Shown here in pieces: positions 1-5,508 of a stretch of DNA of 5,566 nucleotides (positions within the stretch are counted from its first letter, which is position 1; each line of letters starts with the position of its first letter). Source of the DNA: an uncultured Campylobacter sp. (lineage in GTDB: Bacteria > Campylobacterota > Campylobacteria > Campylobacterales > Campylobacteraceae). Both the position numbers and the translations under genes were made by a program. The notes under the pieces were generated by a model. It worked only from the letters and a program-made list of their open reading frames with translations. It searched no databases and had not been told where the DNA came from. The DNA lies in NCBI RefSeq assembly GCF_905371695.1, contig NZ_CAJPMA010000097.1, positions 1 to 5,566 on the forward strand, in the 5' to 3' direction.

Positions 1-12
1 TGTCTATACCTC

Positions 13-33
13 GCAGTTTAAAGATTTAACTGC
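13..33. repeat. Dyad (GCAGTT...AACTGC), operator-like
   Basis: The arms GCAGTT (13-18) and AACTGC (28-33) are perfect reverse complements around a centre at 23. The inner pairs 20-26 and 21-25 also match, so 8 of 10 pairs fit. The right arm abuts the TATAAT at 34-39, the usual position of a repressor site. On the minus strand, downstream of mqnA, it would form only a small hairpin with no following T-run, so a terminator role is unlikely. The role as an operator is inferred from position only. Confidence 0.4.
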
Positions 34-39
34 TATAAT
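31..39 (+). promoter_or_regulatory. Extended -10 element (TGCTATAAT)
   Basis: The sequence is a perfect TGn-TATAAT. In Campylobacter the main sigma factor relies on the -10 with little -35 conservation, so this could start a rightward transcript near position 46. No plus-strand gene of any size follows, and such a transcript would run antisense into mqnA. The same AT core reads TATTAT on the minus strand. There it could serve a leftward gene just off the left edge, and a minus-strand GAGG (12-9) lies 8 bases from that edge. The direction is unresolved. Confidence 0.35.
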
Positions 40-118
40 AGAGTAAATTTAATGTATTGCGACTTAAAATTTATTAGCGAGAGTAGTCAAGAGTCGTCGG
101 CGCTAAATTTTTGCGATT

Positions 119-793
119 TTACGCCTTAAAATTTAGCCTGCGCGCGCGGTTTAGGAATATAAAAAGCGCCTTTTTTTCTTTTGCGCCGATGCGGTAGGTT
201 ATCAGTTTTAAATACCTTTTTACGTCGTCTTCGCCGATGCTGCGCGTCTCGGCGTAGCGGCTTAAAATATAATTGGGAATTTTGACTTTTTTGCGCATAA
301 AATTTCGCGTGAGGCGCTTGTAAATTTGGCCGTTTTTTCGGTAGCAAAATCTAGCGAAAACAAACGGCAAGCCCGTCCTCTCGCGCCAAATTTTAGCTAA
401 ATCGTAAAAATTCTCGCTCCCCTCGCGCAAATAAGCGTTAAGCGCTCTATCGCCGATAAGCACTTCGCCTTTTATGCCTAGCGCGCGGGCTAGCATATTA
501 GAGCTAGCGCTCGCCGCGTCGGTTTTGGGCGCGCTATTCTTGCGTACGAGTACGCTCTTTACGGCGCCTTTCGCGACGATACCCATGTCTAGCGTGCGAT
601 AAATTTTGCGTCTGCTTTCCACGCTAGAAATTACCGCCGCGTCGATGCGTCCCGCTCTTAAATCGCGGTTTAGGCGACTAGGTACGCCCTTTTTACGCTC
701 GATCGCGGCCTTTACGCAGCTAGGTAGCGCGCTACGCTTTAAAAATACGTGAAAGGGTAGTAAATTTAGGTAATCTATCTTACCGAATTTCAC
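119..793 (-). CDS. mqnA: MqnA, chorismate dehydratase (futalosine menaquinone pathway)
   Basis: The predicted enzyme removes water from chorismate to give 3-[(1-carboxyvinyl)oxy]benzoate, the first step of the futalosine route to menaquinone in the cytoplasm. Campylobacter uses this route for its respiratory quinone. Recognisable family blocks are GKIDYLNLLPF (4-14, with the conserved Asn10), VPSRLNRDLRAGRIDAAVISS (37-57), a serine-rich SASSNMLARAL stretch (95-105), VLIGDRAL (111-118), and YDLAKIWRERTGLPFVFARF (130-149). At 224 residues it is shorter than many MqnA proteins (about 270-290), as is usual for the epsilonproteobacterial form. The start is GTG (793-791), overlapping the upstream oxidoreductase stop as GTGA. 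A GAGG lies 7 bases upstream, and the nearby ATG at 797-795 is in another frame. The C-terminus is very basic (KKK, RARR). Family assignment is firm; activity is inferred. Confidence 0.88.
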   Translation of the reverse strand: MKFGKIDYLNLLPFHVFLKRSALPSCVKAAIERKKGVPSRLNRDLRAGRIDAAVISSVESRRKIYRTLDMGIVAKGAVKSVLVRKNSAPKTDAASASSNMLARALGIKGEVLIGDRALNAYLREGSENFYDLAKIWRERTGLPFVFARFCYRKNGQIYKRLTRNFMRKKVKIPNYILSRYAETRSIGEDDVKRYLKLITYRIGAKEKKALFIFLNRARRLNFKA

Positions 794-1326
794 TCATTGA
801 CCTCGTCGAGCTCGCATTTTAGCATCTGTACGTACCTCATGGCGTGCTCTGCGATTTGCTCGTCCGTAATGCCCGCTAGCGCGCCGTCGGCTGCGAAAAT
901 TTTATTAAACGTCATACCGCAATAATTAGCGGTTACTTGCATCGGAGTTAGCACCTCGGCTAGGCTAAATTTATTGCTGCCGTGTTTGGAGTATTCGTTT
1001 ATCGGCGAGCCCGTAGTTACGGCGATTTGCAGCTCTTTGCCCGCTAGTAGGCCGTTTTGGTGGCAGTATGAGAACGCGGCGTCCATGTAGGCTTTCATCA
1101 TCGGCGGAGTGGCTAGCCAATAAAGAGGGTATTGCAGTACGATGCGCTCGGCGTTTTTAACGAAGTTAGCTTCCGCTACGGCGTCGATCGCGCCCGCGTC
1201 GTTGCCGTAGACGGCCTCTACATGGCGGACGGTTACGTCGGAGACGCTTTTTGCGGCGTCGATTAGGGCTTTGTTTAGACGGGAATTCTTAAAATTTGGG
1301 TGAGATAATACGATAAGCGTTTTCAT
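790..1326 (-). CDS. NAD(P)H-dependent oxidoreductase, flavodoxin-like fold (KefF/YwrO/MdaB-type)
   Basis: This is a 178-residue protein of the Flavodoxin_2 type. Members bind FMN or FAD and transfer two electrons from NAD(P)H to quinones or similar acceptors in the cytoplasm. Visible features are a first beta strand and flavin phosphate loop at 3-21 (LIVLSHPNFKNSRLNKAL), the hallmark QYPLYWLATPPMMKAYMDAAF (65-85) with Trp70 and PPxxKxxxD, the TTGSP loop (104-108), and an HGSNKFSLAEVLTPMQVTANYCGM block (115-138) typical of the quinone reductase/KefF group. The start is ATG at 1326 with AAAGGA 5 bases upstream. The stop overlaps the mqnA GTG. From memory, C. jejuni lacks a gene at this place, so it may be an insertion or a lineage-specific retention. 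No K+ efflux partner (kefB/kefC) is nearby, so the KefF role is not supported. The exact substrate is unknown. Confidence 0.85.
   Translation of the reverse strand: MKTLIVLSHPNFKNSRLNKALIDAAKSVSDVTVRHVEAVYGNDAGAIDAVAEANFVKNAERIVLQYPLYWLATPPMMKAYMDAAFSYCHQNGLLAGKELQIAVTTGSPINEYSKHGSNKFSLAEVLTPMQVTANYCGMTFNKIFAADGALAGITDEQIAEHAMRYVQMLKCELDEVNE
801..804 (-). promoter_or_regulatory. Ribosome binding site of mqnA (GAGG), inside upstream gene
   Basis: On the minus strand, GAGG lies 7 bases before the GTG at 793. It falls within the Glu-Val codons near the end of the oxidoreductase gene. It supports the GTG as the mqnA start and implies translational coupling between the two genes. Confidence 0.6.
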
Positions 1327-1382
1327 ATTCGTCCTTTAAAATGATGTGCCTAAATTTAGCATTTGGCGGGTTAAAATCGGAT

Positions 1383-1396
1383 AAATTCATGAATTT
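1383..1396. repeat. 14-base perfect palindrome upstream of the oxidoreductase gene
   Basis: AAATTCATGAATTT is its own reverse complement and ends 57 bases before the oxidoreductase ATG, in its likely promoter region. It could bind a dimeric regulator. It is AT-rich and lies in DNA full of AAATTT words, so chance is a real alternative. Confidence 0.3.
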
Positions 1397-1628
1397 TAAG
1401 TCGTAAATTTTAAAGGCGAATTTATTTTTAGCGGTATTGCGGCAAGTCGGGCGGTTTTCGTCGTGTTGAAATTTTAAGCCTTTGTTAGCGTACCCGCGTC
1501 GACCGTCGTTCATTTCGGCTTTTGATTTGTTTTTTAGCCTAGGCGTTTGCGAAATTTGGTAGAACGTAAATTTGAGGCAAAAAATAATCGGAAATACGCG
1601 AAATACCGGGGAAAAGTCAGCTTTTACC

Positions 1629-1657
1629 AAAAAAACGGCGCAAGAAAAACGAGCGCC
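1629..1657 (-). terminator. Intrinsic terminator downstream of upp
   Basis: Read on the minus strand, an all-GC stem GGCGC (1657-1653) pairs with GCGCC (1641-1637) across an 11-base loop, followed by G and seven T (1635-1629). The order of stem and T-run fits termination of leftward transcription. It lies about 120 bases past the upp stop and would separate upp from the oxidoreductase-mqnA pair. The stem is short, so efficiency is uncertain. Confidence 0.5.
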
Positions 1658-1681
1658 AAAATTTTTAGGCGGATTTGAATG

Positions 1682-1728
1682 CTGCGACGAAAATTTCATC
1701 CAAAGACTAGACGTGTAGCCCGTCGCAG
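1682..1728. repeat. 8-base inverted repeat (CTGCGACG / CGTCGCAG)
   Basis: The arms at 1682-1689 and 1721-1728 are perfect reverse complements separated by 31 bases. The repeat lies in the upp 3' region, between the upp stop and the terminator at 1629-1657. No T-run follows on either strand, so it is not itself a standard terminator. It could fold the 3' end of the upp transcript. Confidence 0.3.
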
Positions 1729-1775
1729 GGCGAAATTATCTAGCTCATTTAAAGGCGCTCAAAAAAACGCGCTAT

Positions 1776-2435
1776 TTACAAGGTATTAAACACGCGGTCT
1801 CCCGCATCGCCCAGCCCCGGCACGATGTAGTTTTTTTCGTTTAGCTTTTCGTCGATCGCGGCGGTATAAACGCTCACGTCCGGATAAATCTCGCTAAATC
1901 TTTTTAAACCCTCGGGCGCGGCGATAACGGAGATAAATTTGATCCGCTTTACGCCTTTTTCGCGTAAAAATTTGACCGCGTCTATCGCCGTACCGCCGGT
2001 AGCAAACATCGGATCGATGACGATAGCGACGCGCTCGCAGGCGTCTTCGGGCAGTTTAGCGTAGAAAAACTCGGCTTGCGCGGTTTTTTCGTTTCGTTGA
2101 AAGCCCAAAAATCCGACGCTGGCGTTTGGTATGATTTTAAAAACGCTCTCCAACATCCCCAACGCGGCGCGCAAAATAGGACAGATCATGACCTTCGTCG
2201 CTAGCTTTTTAGCCTGCGCCTGCGCGACCGGGGTCTGCACGCTCACGTTTTTTAGCGCCAGATCGCGCGTCGCTTCAAATATCATCAGGTGGCTGATCTC
2301 ATCGACTAGCATCCTAAACTGAAAGGTCGGCGTCGAGGCATCTCGCAAAATAGCTAGCTTGTGCTCGATGAGCGGGTGAGAGACTAGGCGGACGTTTGGT
2401 AGCTCGGCGGCATCGGCGGCGGTGAAATTTTTCAT
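1776..2435 (-). CDS. upp: Uracil phosphoribosyltransferase
   Basis: The enzyme joins uracil to PRPP to give UMP and pyrophosphate, the main uracil salvage step in the cytoplasm. The substrate loops are clear: ICPILRAALGM (84-94), VGFLGFQRNEKTAQ (107-120), the PRPP-binding loop VIDPMFATGGTA (139-150), and the C-terminal uracil-binding block YIVPGLGDAGDR (203-214). At 219 residues it is about ten longer than the usual 208-210, and the extra lies at the N-terminus before the conserved VRLVSHPLIEHKL (15-27). The ATG at 2435 has AAGGA (2445-2441) 5 bases upstream, which supports the long start. ILRAA replaces the commoner ILRAG, a mild change. It stands alone between two long gaps and so is probably its own transcription unit, with a 13-base inverted repeat just upstream. 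Confidence 0.95.
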   Translation of the reverse strand: MKNFTAADAAELPNVRLVSHPLIEHKLAILRDASTPTFQFRMLVDEISHLMIFEATRDLALKNVSVQTPVAQAQAKKLATKVMICPILRAALGMLESVFKIIPNASVGFLGFQRNEKTAQAEFFYAKLPEDACERVAIVIDPMFATGGTAIDAVKFLREKGVKRIKFISVIAAPEGLKRFSEIYPDVSVYTAAIDEKLNEKNYIVPGLGDAGDRVFNTL

Positions 2436-2458
2436 AAAGATCCTTAAAATTTAGCGGA

Positions 2459-2498
2459 TAAAATTTAAAAAACGCTAGGCTGGGCTTTTTAAATTTTA
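2459..2498. repeat. Perfect 13-base AT inverted repeat upstream of upp
   Basis: TAAAATTTAAAAA (2459-2471) and TTTTTAAATTTTA (2486-2498) are exact reverse complements around a 14-base GC-rich spacer. The near edge is 23 bases from the upp start codon and 13 bases from its ribosome binding site. On the minus strand the outer arm begins TAAAAT (2498-2493), which could be the upp -10, so the dyad may overlap the promoter. If transcribed, it would form an AT-only hairpin in the leader. An operator, a leader structure or compositional chance are all possible. Confidence 0.5.
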
Positions 2499-2588
2499 CC
2501 GTTTTGAGTCGTAAAAATCGCAAATCGCTAGTTTCGCGCGTAAGGCCTGCTCACGGCTAAGACGCTATTAGCGGGCAAAATTTAGCTC

Positions 2589-2601
2589 CCCGTTAGACGG
2601 G
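2589..2601 (-). repeat. Small hairpin CCCGT-CTA-ACGGG
   Basis: A perfect 5-base stem with a 3-base loop. On the minus strand it is followed by GAGCTAAATTTT, so it could be a weak leftward terminator for transcription past maeB. The T-run is late and broken by A, so the call is tentative. Confidence 0.25.
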
Positions 2602-2635
2602 CTTGCGCGCTTAGGGCGTTTGGCTTGGAGCAAAA

Positions 2636-2647
2636 ACGGCGCGCCGT
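2636..2647. repeat. 12-base GC palindrome ACGGCGCGCCGT
   Basis: This is a perfect palindrome with A/T runs on both sides. On the minus strand it is followed by five T counting its own last base (CCGTTTTTG), so it may act as a weak terminator with a 4-base stem and CGCG loop. It could also be a protein-binding site. Neither role is demonstrated. Confidence 0.3.
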
Positions 2648-2749
2648 AAAACAAGACTAAATTTAGCCCGGCGAGCCGCTATAAATTTTAGACTTTTTAA
2701 TAAAGCCAAAGCTCGTAGTAAAATAGTAAATTTTGCGCAGGCTAGCCCC

Positions 2750-2785
2750 GCTCGCCGCAGCCTTTAAAAGCTAAGAGCGGCGAGC
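2750..2785 (-). terminator. GC-rich inverted repeat just past maeB, possible terminator
   Basis: GCTCGCCGC (2750-2758) and GCGGCGAGC (2777-2785) are perfect 9-base reverse complements around an 18-base loop. An extra AGC/GCT pairing (2759-2761 with 2770-2772) lies inside. The repeat begins 20 bases after the maeB stop, the place expected for the end of the gltX-maeB transcript. GGGGC, not a T-run, follows on the minus strand, so it is either a non-canonical terminator or a 3'-end stabilising hairpin. Confidence 0.4.
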
Positions 2786-2805
2786 AAAGCGCCCAGCAAA
2801 TTTAA

Positions 2806-4059
2806 CTAAAATAACTTTGCTAGACTCGCTCTATACGCTTCGACGTCGAAATTTTTTACCCTAGCTACGCCGTCGTCGACCGCAGCTTGCGCTACCGCAG
2901 GAGCAACCGCTGTTAGAACGCGTTTGTCAAACGGTTTTGGTATGATGTAGTCTTTGCCGAATTTTAGCTCTTTTACGCCAAACGCCGCACAAACCTCCGC
3001 AGGCACGGGCTCTTTGGCCAAATTTGCAAGCGCGCGCGCCGCAGCCATCTTCATATTTTCGGTGATTTTTTTGGCTCTGACATCAAGCGCGCCGCGGAAT
3101 ATAAACGGAAAGCCAAGAACGTTATTTACTTGGTTTGGATAGTCGCTGCGGCCGGTACCCATCATCACGTCGTTTCGCACGCTAGCGACGTCTTCGGGGA
3201 AGATCTCCGGAGTCGGGTTAGCAAGCGCGAAAATAATCGGCTCGTCGTTCATAGACGCGACCATTTCTTTGGTTACTACGCCAGGTTTTGAAAGACCTAG
3301 GAACATATCCGCGCCCTTCATCGCATCCGCTAGCGTCCTATCTGCGGTTTCTAGGGCGAATTCGACCTTTTCCGGAGTTAGATCGGTGCGGCCTTTGTGG
3401 ATCACGCCCTTACTATCAACCATCACGATGTGTTTTGCGCCCAGAGCTTTATACATCTTAGCGCATGCGATACCAGCCGCGCCCGCGCCGCTAACTACGA
3501 TTTTGATTTTAGAGATGTCTTTGCCCGAAATCTCCATCGCGTTTATCATGCCCGCGCTTGTAATCATCGCAGTGCCGTGCTGATCGTCGTGCATGACCGG
3601 GATATCGACTGCTTCTTGTAGTTTGCGCTCGATCTCAAAGCACTTTGGAGCGCGGATGTCTTCTAAATTTATACCGCCGAAAGTCGGAGAGAGCGCTTTG
3701 CAAATTTCAACAATCTTATCTGGATCGTGCTCATCTAGCTCGATGTCAAAGGCATCTACGTTTGCAAATTTTTTAAACAAAACCGCCTTGCCTTCCATTA
3801 CCGGCTTGCCCGCTACCGCGCCGATGTCGCCTAGACCGAGTACAGCCGTACCGTCGGTGATGACGGCTACTAAATTTGCTTTGTTTGTGTATTTGTAGGC
3901 TAGTTCGTTGTTGGCCTCGATCTGCTTGCACGGTACCGCGACGCCAGGCGTATACGCCATAGATAGGTCTCTTGCCGTGGCGCACGGGGTTTTTACTTTT
4001 ATCTCTATCTTGCCGCCCTCGTGATACGCGAGCGCCTCTTCGTTAGTTACGTGTGTCAT
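2806..4059 (-). CDS. maeB: Malic enzyme, decarboxylating malate dehydrogenase, short form
   Basis: The enzyme converts malate and NAD(P)+ to pyruvate, CO2 and NAD(P)H, linking the citric acid cycle to pyruvate in the cytoplasm. Family motifs are in order: YTPGV with the catalytic Tyr36 (36-40), TDGTAVLGLGDIG (68-80), EGKAVLFKKFA with the likely catalytic lysine (89-99), the metal-binding EDIRAPKCFEIE (133-144) and HDDQHGTA (157-164), the Rossmann loop GAGAAG (191-196), ALANPTPEI (278-286), and GRSDYPNQVNNVLGFPFIFRG (303-323). At 417 residues it has only the malic enzyme part and lacks the C-terminal phosphotransacetylase-like domain of the 759-residue E. coli MaeB. Asp215 at the end of the second Rossmann strand would allow NAD, but cofactor choice cannot be settled here. 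It overlaps gltX by ATGA and so is translationally coupled to it. Confidence 0.95.
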   Translation of the reverse strand: MTHVTNEEALAYHEGGKIEIKVKTPCATARDLSMAYTPGVAVPCKQIEANNELAYKYTNKANLVAVITDGTAVLGLGDIGAVAGKPVMEGKAVLFKKFANVDAFDIELDEHDPDKIVEICKALSPTFGGINLEDIRAPKCFEIERKLQEAVDIPVMHDDQHGTAMITSAGMINAMEISGKDISKIKIVVSGAGAAGIACAKMYKALGAKHIVMVDSKGVIHKGRTDLTPEKVEFALETADRTLADAMKGADMFLGLSKPGVVTKEMVASMNDEPIIFALANPTPEIFPEDVASVRNDVMMGTGRSDYPNQVNNVLGFPFIFRGALDVRAKKITENMKMAAARALANLAKEPVPAEVCAAFGVKELKFGKDYIIPKPFDKRVLTAVAPAVAQAAVDDGVARVKNFDVEAYRASLAKLF

Positions 4060-5435
4060 TTATTCTCCTTTAAAATATTTCTTATTCTTTTTTTCGTCTC
4101 GTCCGTGCCCAAAACTTCGAGCACCTCAAATATCCCCGGGCTTACGCTATTTCCAGTTAGCGCGACGCGAAGCGCCTGAGCTAGGTCTTTTAGCTTTAAG
4201 CCGTTTGCTTCTAAAAATTTACCCGTCATCTCCTCGTAGCCTTTGGCGTCTAAATTTTCGCCTAAAATTTCGGCAAATTTGGCCAAATTTTCCTTGCTTT
4301 CGGGCGTGATAAATTTAGCGTAGGCTTTCTCGTCGTATGCGCTTGGAGCGTTTATTATCGTCCTTGCGCTCTGGCTCATTTCAACTAGCGTTTTTGAGCG
4401 CTCGCGCAGAGAATTTAACAGCACCTCGCCCTTTGGCATCGCCTTAAAATCTATATCAAATTCAAGCATCTCACGTGCTAGTCTCTCGTACGGCAGAGTC
4501 TTGATGTAGTGGGCGTTTAGCCACTCTAGCTTGCTTGCGTTATAGGTGCTTGAGCTCTTATTTATATCGTGCGGATCGAAATACTTTAACATATCGTCCA
4601 TGCCGAAAATTTCGTCGTTTCCGTGGCTCCAGCCTAAGCGCACGAGGAAATTTAAAAGAGCCTCAGGCAGATAACCCATGCGCTTATACTCCATCACGTC
4701 GGTCGCGCCGTGTCGTTTGCTTAGTTTGCTACCGTCCTCGCCGTTTATCATCGCGACGTGATAAAATTTCGGCGCTTTAAAGCCCAGCGCATCGTAGAGT
4801 ACGATTTGCTTCGGGGTATTTGATAGATGATCGTCGCCGCGGATAACGTCGGTTACGCCCATTAGCGCGTCGTCTATCACGACCGTGAAGTTATAGGTCG
4901 GAGTGCCGTCAGAGCGCGCGATGATGAAATCATCCAGGATATCCTCGACTCTAAATTTGACTTCGCCTTTGATACCGTCGTCGATCACGATCTCGCCGCT
5001 TAGAGGCGCTTTGATACGGATAACGGGCTCGATTCCCGCTGGCGGAGTGCCCGTAAATTCGCGGTAGCGATTGTCGTATTTAGGCCTCTCTTTTCGCGCT
5101 TCTTGCTCGGCGCGCAGAGCGTCTAGCTCGTCCTTGCTCATGTAGCATTTATAGGCTTTGCCTTCAGCTAGCAGCTTTTGTACGTACTCTTTATACACGT
5201 CGAATCTACGCGACTGATAGGTCACCTCGCCGTCGTGATCTAGCCCGCACCAGGCAAAGGCTTCTTTTATCGCTTGCGTGGCCTCCTCGGAGTTGCGTTT
5301 TAGGTCGGTATCTTCGATACGTAGCAGAAATTTCCCGCCGTTTTTGCGCGCGTAGAGATAGTTATATAGCGCGGTTCTTAGTCCGCCGATGTGCAAGTAG
5401 CCCGTCGGGGATGGCGCAAATCTAGTAGTTATCAT
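4056..5435 (-). CDS. gltX: Glutamyl-tRNA synthetase
   Basis: A class I aminoacyl-tRNA synthetase that charges tRNA with glutamate in the cytoplasm. The 459-residue protein begins with the Rossmann catalytic domain: RFAPSPTGYLHIGG (5-18, the HIGH signature as HIGG), IEDTD (40-44), RGDDHLSNTPKQ (199-210), and the KMSKS loop as KLSKR (237-241). A helical anticodon-binding part follows and ends with LRVALTGNSVSPGIFEVLEVLG (422-443). Only Cys97 remains of the cysteine cluster that binds zinc in the E. coli enzyme. Campylobacter and Helicobacter carry two GltX proteins, one specialised for tRNA-Gln that works with the GatCAB amidotransferase. The length and canonical C-terminus suggest the tRNA-Glu form, but I cannot decide from this sequence. 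The ATG at 5435 has a modest AAGAG 7 bases upstream. It is the first gene of an operon with maeB. Confidence 0.95.
   Translation of the reverse strand: MITTRFAPSPTGYLHIGGLRTALYNYLYARKNGGKFLLRIEDTDLKRNSEEATQAIKEAFAWCGLDHDGEVTYQSRRFDVYKEYVQKLLAEGKAYKCYMSKDELDALRAEQEARKERPKYDNRYREFTGTPPAGIEPVIRIKAPLSGEIVIDDGIKGEVKFRVEDILDDFIIARSDGTPTYNFTVVIDDALMGVTDVIRGDDHLSNTPKQIVLYDALGFKAPKFYHVAMINGEDGSKLSKRHGATDVMEYKRMGYLPEALLNFLVRLGWSHGNDEIFGMDDMLKYFDPHDINKSSSTYNASKLEWLNAHYIKTLPYERLAREMLEFDIDFKAMPKGEVLLNSLRERSKTLVEMSQSARTIINAPSAYDEKAYAKFITPESKENLAKFAEILGENLDAKGYEEMTGKFLEANGLKLKDLAQALRVALTGNSVSPGIFEVLEVLGTDETKKRIRNILKENK
4065..4070 (-). promoter_or_regulatory. Ribosome binding site of maeB (AAGGAG) inside gltX
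   Basis: On the minus strand a near-ideal AAGGAG ends 5 bases before the maeB ATG. The same bases encode Lys-Glu of the last residues (KENK) of GltX. It fixes the maeB start at 4059 and shows the two genes share one transcript. Confidence 0.75.
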
Positions 5436-5456
5436 TGTTATGCTCTTAAATTTTTA

Positions 5457-5465
5457 TGTTATAAT
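5457..5465 (+). promoter_or_regulatory. Extended -10 promoter for the exported-protein gene
   Basis: TGTTATAAT is a perfect TGn-TATAAT with A/T-rich DNA upstream, as in Campylobacter sigma-70 promoters. The predicted start near 5472 gives a leader of about 37 bases before the ATG at 5509, with AAAGG (5497-5501) 7 bases before the ATG. Confidence 0.65.
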
Positions 5466-5472
5466 GAGCGAA

Positions 5473-5478
5473 ATTATA
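5473..5478 (-). promoter_or_regulatory. -10 promoter element for gltX-maeB
   Basis: On the minus strand the sequence reads TATAAT in an A/T-rich setting. The predicted start near 5466 gives a leader of about 30 bases before the gltX ATG. Its box lies within the first transcribed bases of the opposing plus-strand promoter, so the two compete for the same DNA. Confidence 0.55.
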
Positions 5479-5508
5479 TTTTTAAATTACTTAAATAAAG
5501 GTTTTGTT

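Larger units (their letters stand above)
1327..1775. other. Intergenic stretch between upp and the oxidoreductase gene
   Basis: These 449 bases have no convincing gene. An open frame covering 1289-1699 on the minus strand runs into the oxidoreductase start and has the composition of read-through AT-rich spacer. The stretch contains the oxidoreductase ribosome binding site (1332-1337), a CTAAATTTAG palindrome (1350-1359), a 14-base palindrome (1383-1396), a minus-strand terminator (1629-1657) and an 8-base inverted repeat (1682-1728). A promoter for the oxidoreductase-mqnA pair is expected here. No -10 stands out, because TAAAAT-like words are common everywhere in this DNA. Confidence 0.6.
2436..2805. 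other. Intergenic stretch between maeB and upp, rich in inverted repeats
   Basis: These 370 bases have no supported gene and no tRNA-like fold that I can see. They hold a series of dyads: 2459-2498, CGCTA-T-TAGCG at 2563-2573, 2589-2601, a 12-base palindrome at 2636-2647, a CTAAATTTAG palindrome at 2657-2666, GGCTAGCC at 2740-2747, and a GC-rich inverted repeat at 2750-2785. The stretch must contain the end of the gltX-maeB transcript and the upp promoter. A small RNA is possible but has no direct support. Confidence 0.5.

Noticed and set aside
52..129. 25-codon plus-strand frame after the extended -10 at the left edge
   Set aside because: It has no convincing ribosome binding site and no recognisable product, and it overlaps the mqnA end; it is too short to support alone.
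161..195. GCGCC and T-run near the mqnA end resembling a plus-strand terminator
   Set aside because: These bases are coding in mqnA (the Lys-rich stretch around residues 203-212), and there is no proper stem before the T-run.
1289..1699. Open frame of 136 codons on the minus strand between upp and the oxidoreductase gene
   Set aside because: It runs into the oxidoreductase start, spans the predicted terminator, has no family resemblance, and its Lys/Phe/Asn-rich composition is what AAATTT-rich spacer yields.
2314..2523. 69-codon minus-strand frame across the upp start
   Set aside because: It is a frame-shifted shadow of upp extended into the spacer, with arginine/lysine-rich nonsense composition.
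2436..2805. tRNA gene, CRISPR array or insertion sequence in the large spacers
   Set aside because: I see no T-loop/acceptor pattern, no regularly spaced repeats, and no transposase or terminal repeats with target duplications in either long spacer.
2954..3898. Several plus-strand open frames within maeB
   Set aside because: They are antisense shadows of a clearly coding gene with intact family motifs; serine/alanine-rich composition and no ribosome binding sites.
4535..4780. 81-codon plus-strand frame within gltX
   Set aside because: It is an antisense shadow of gltX with an arginine/serine-rich product and no family match.
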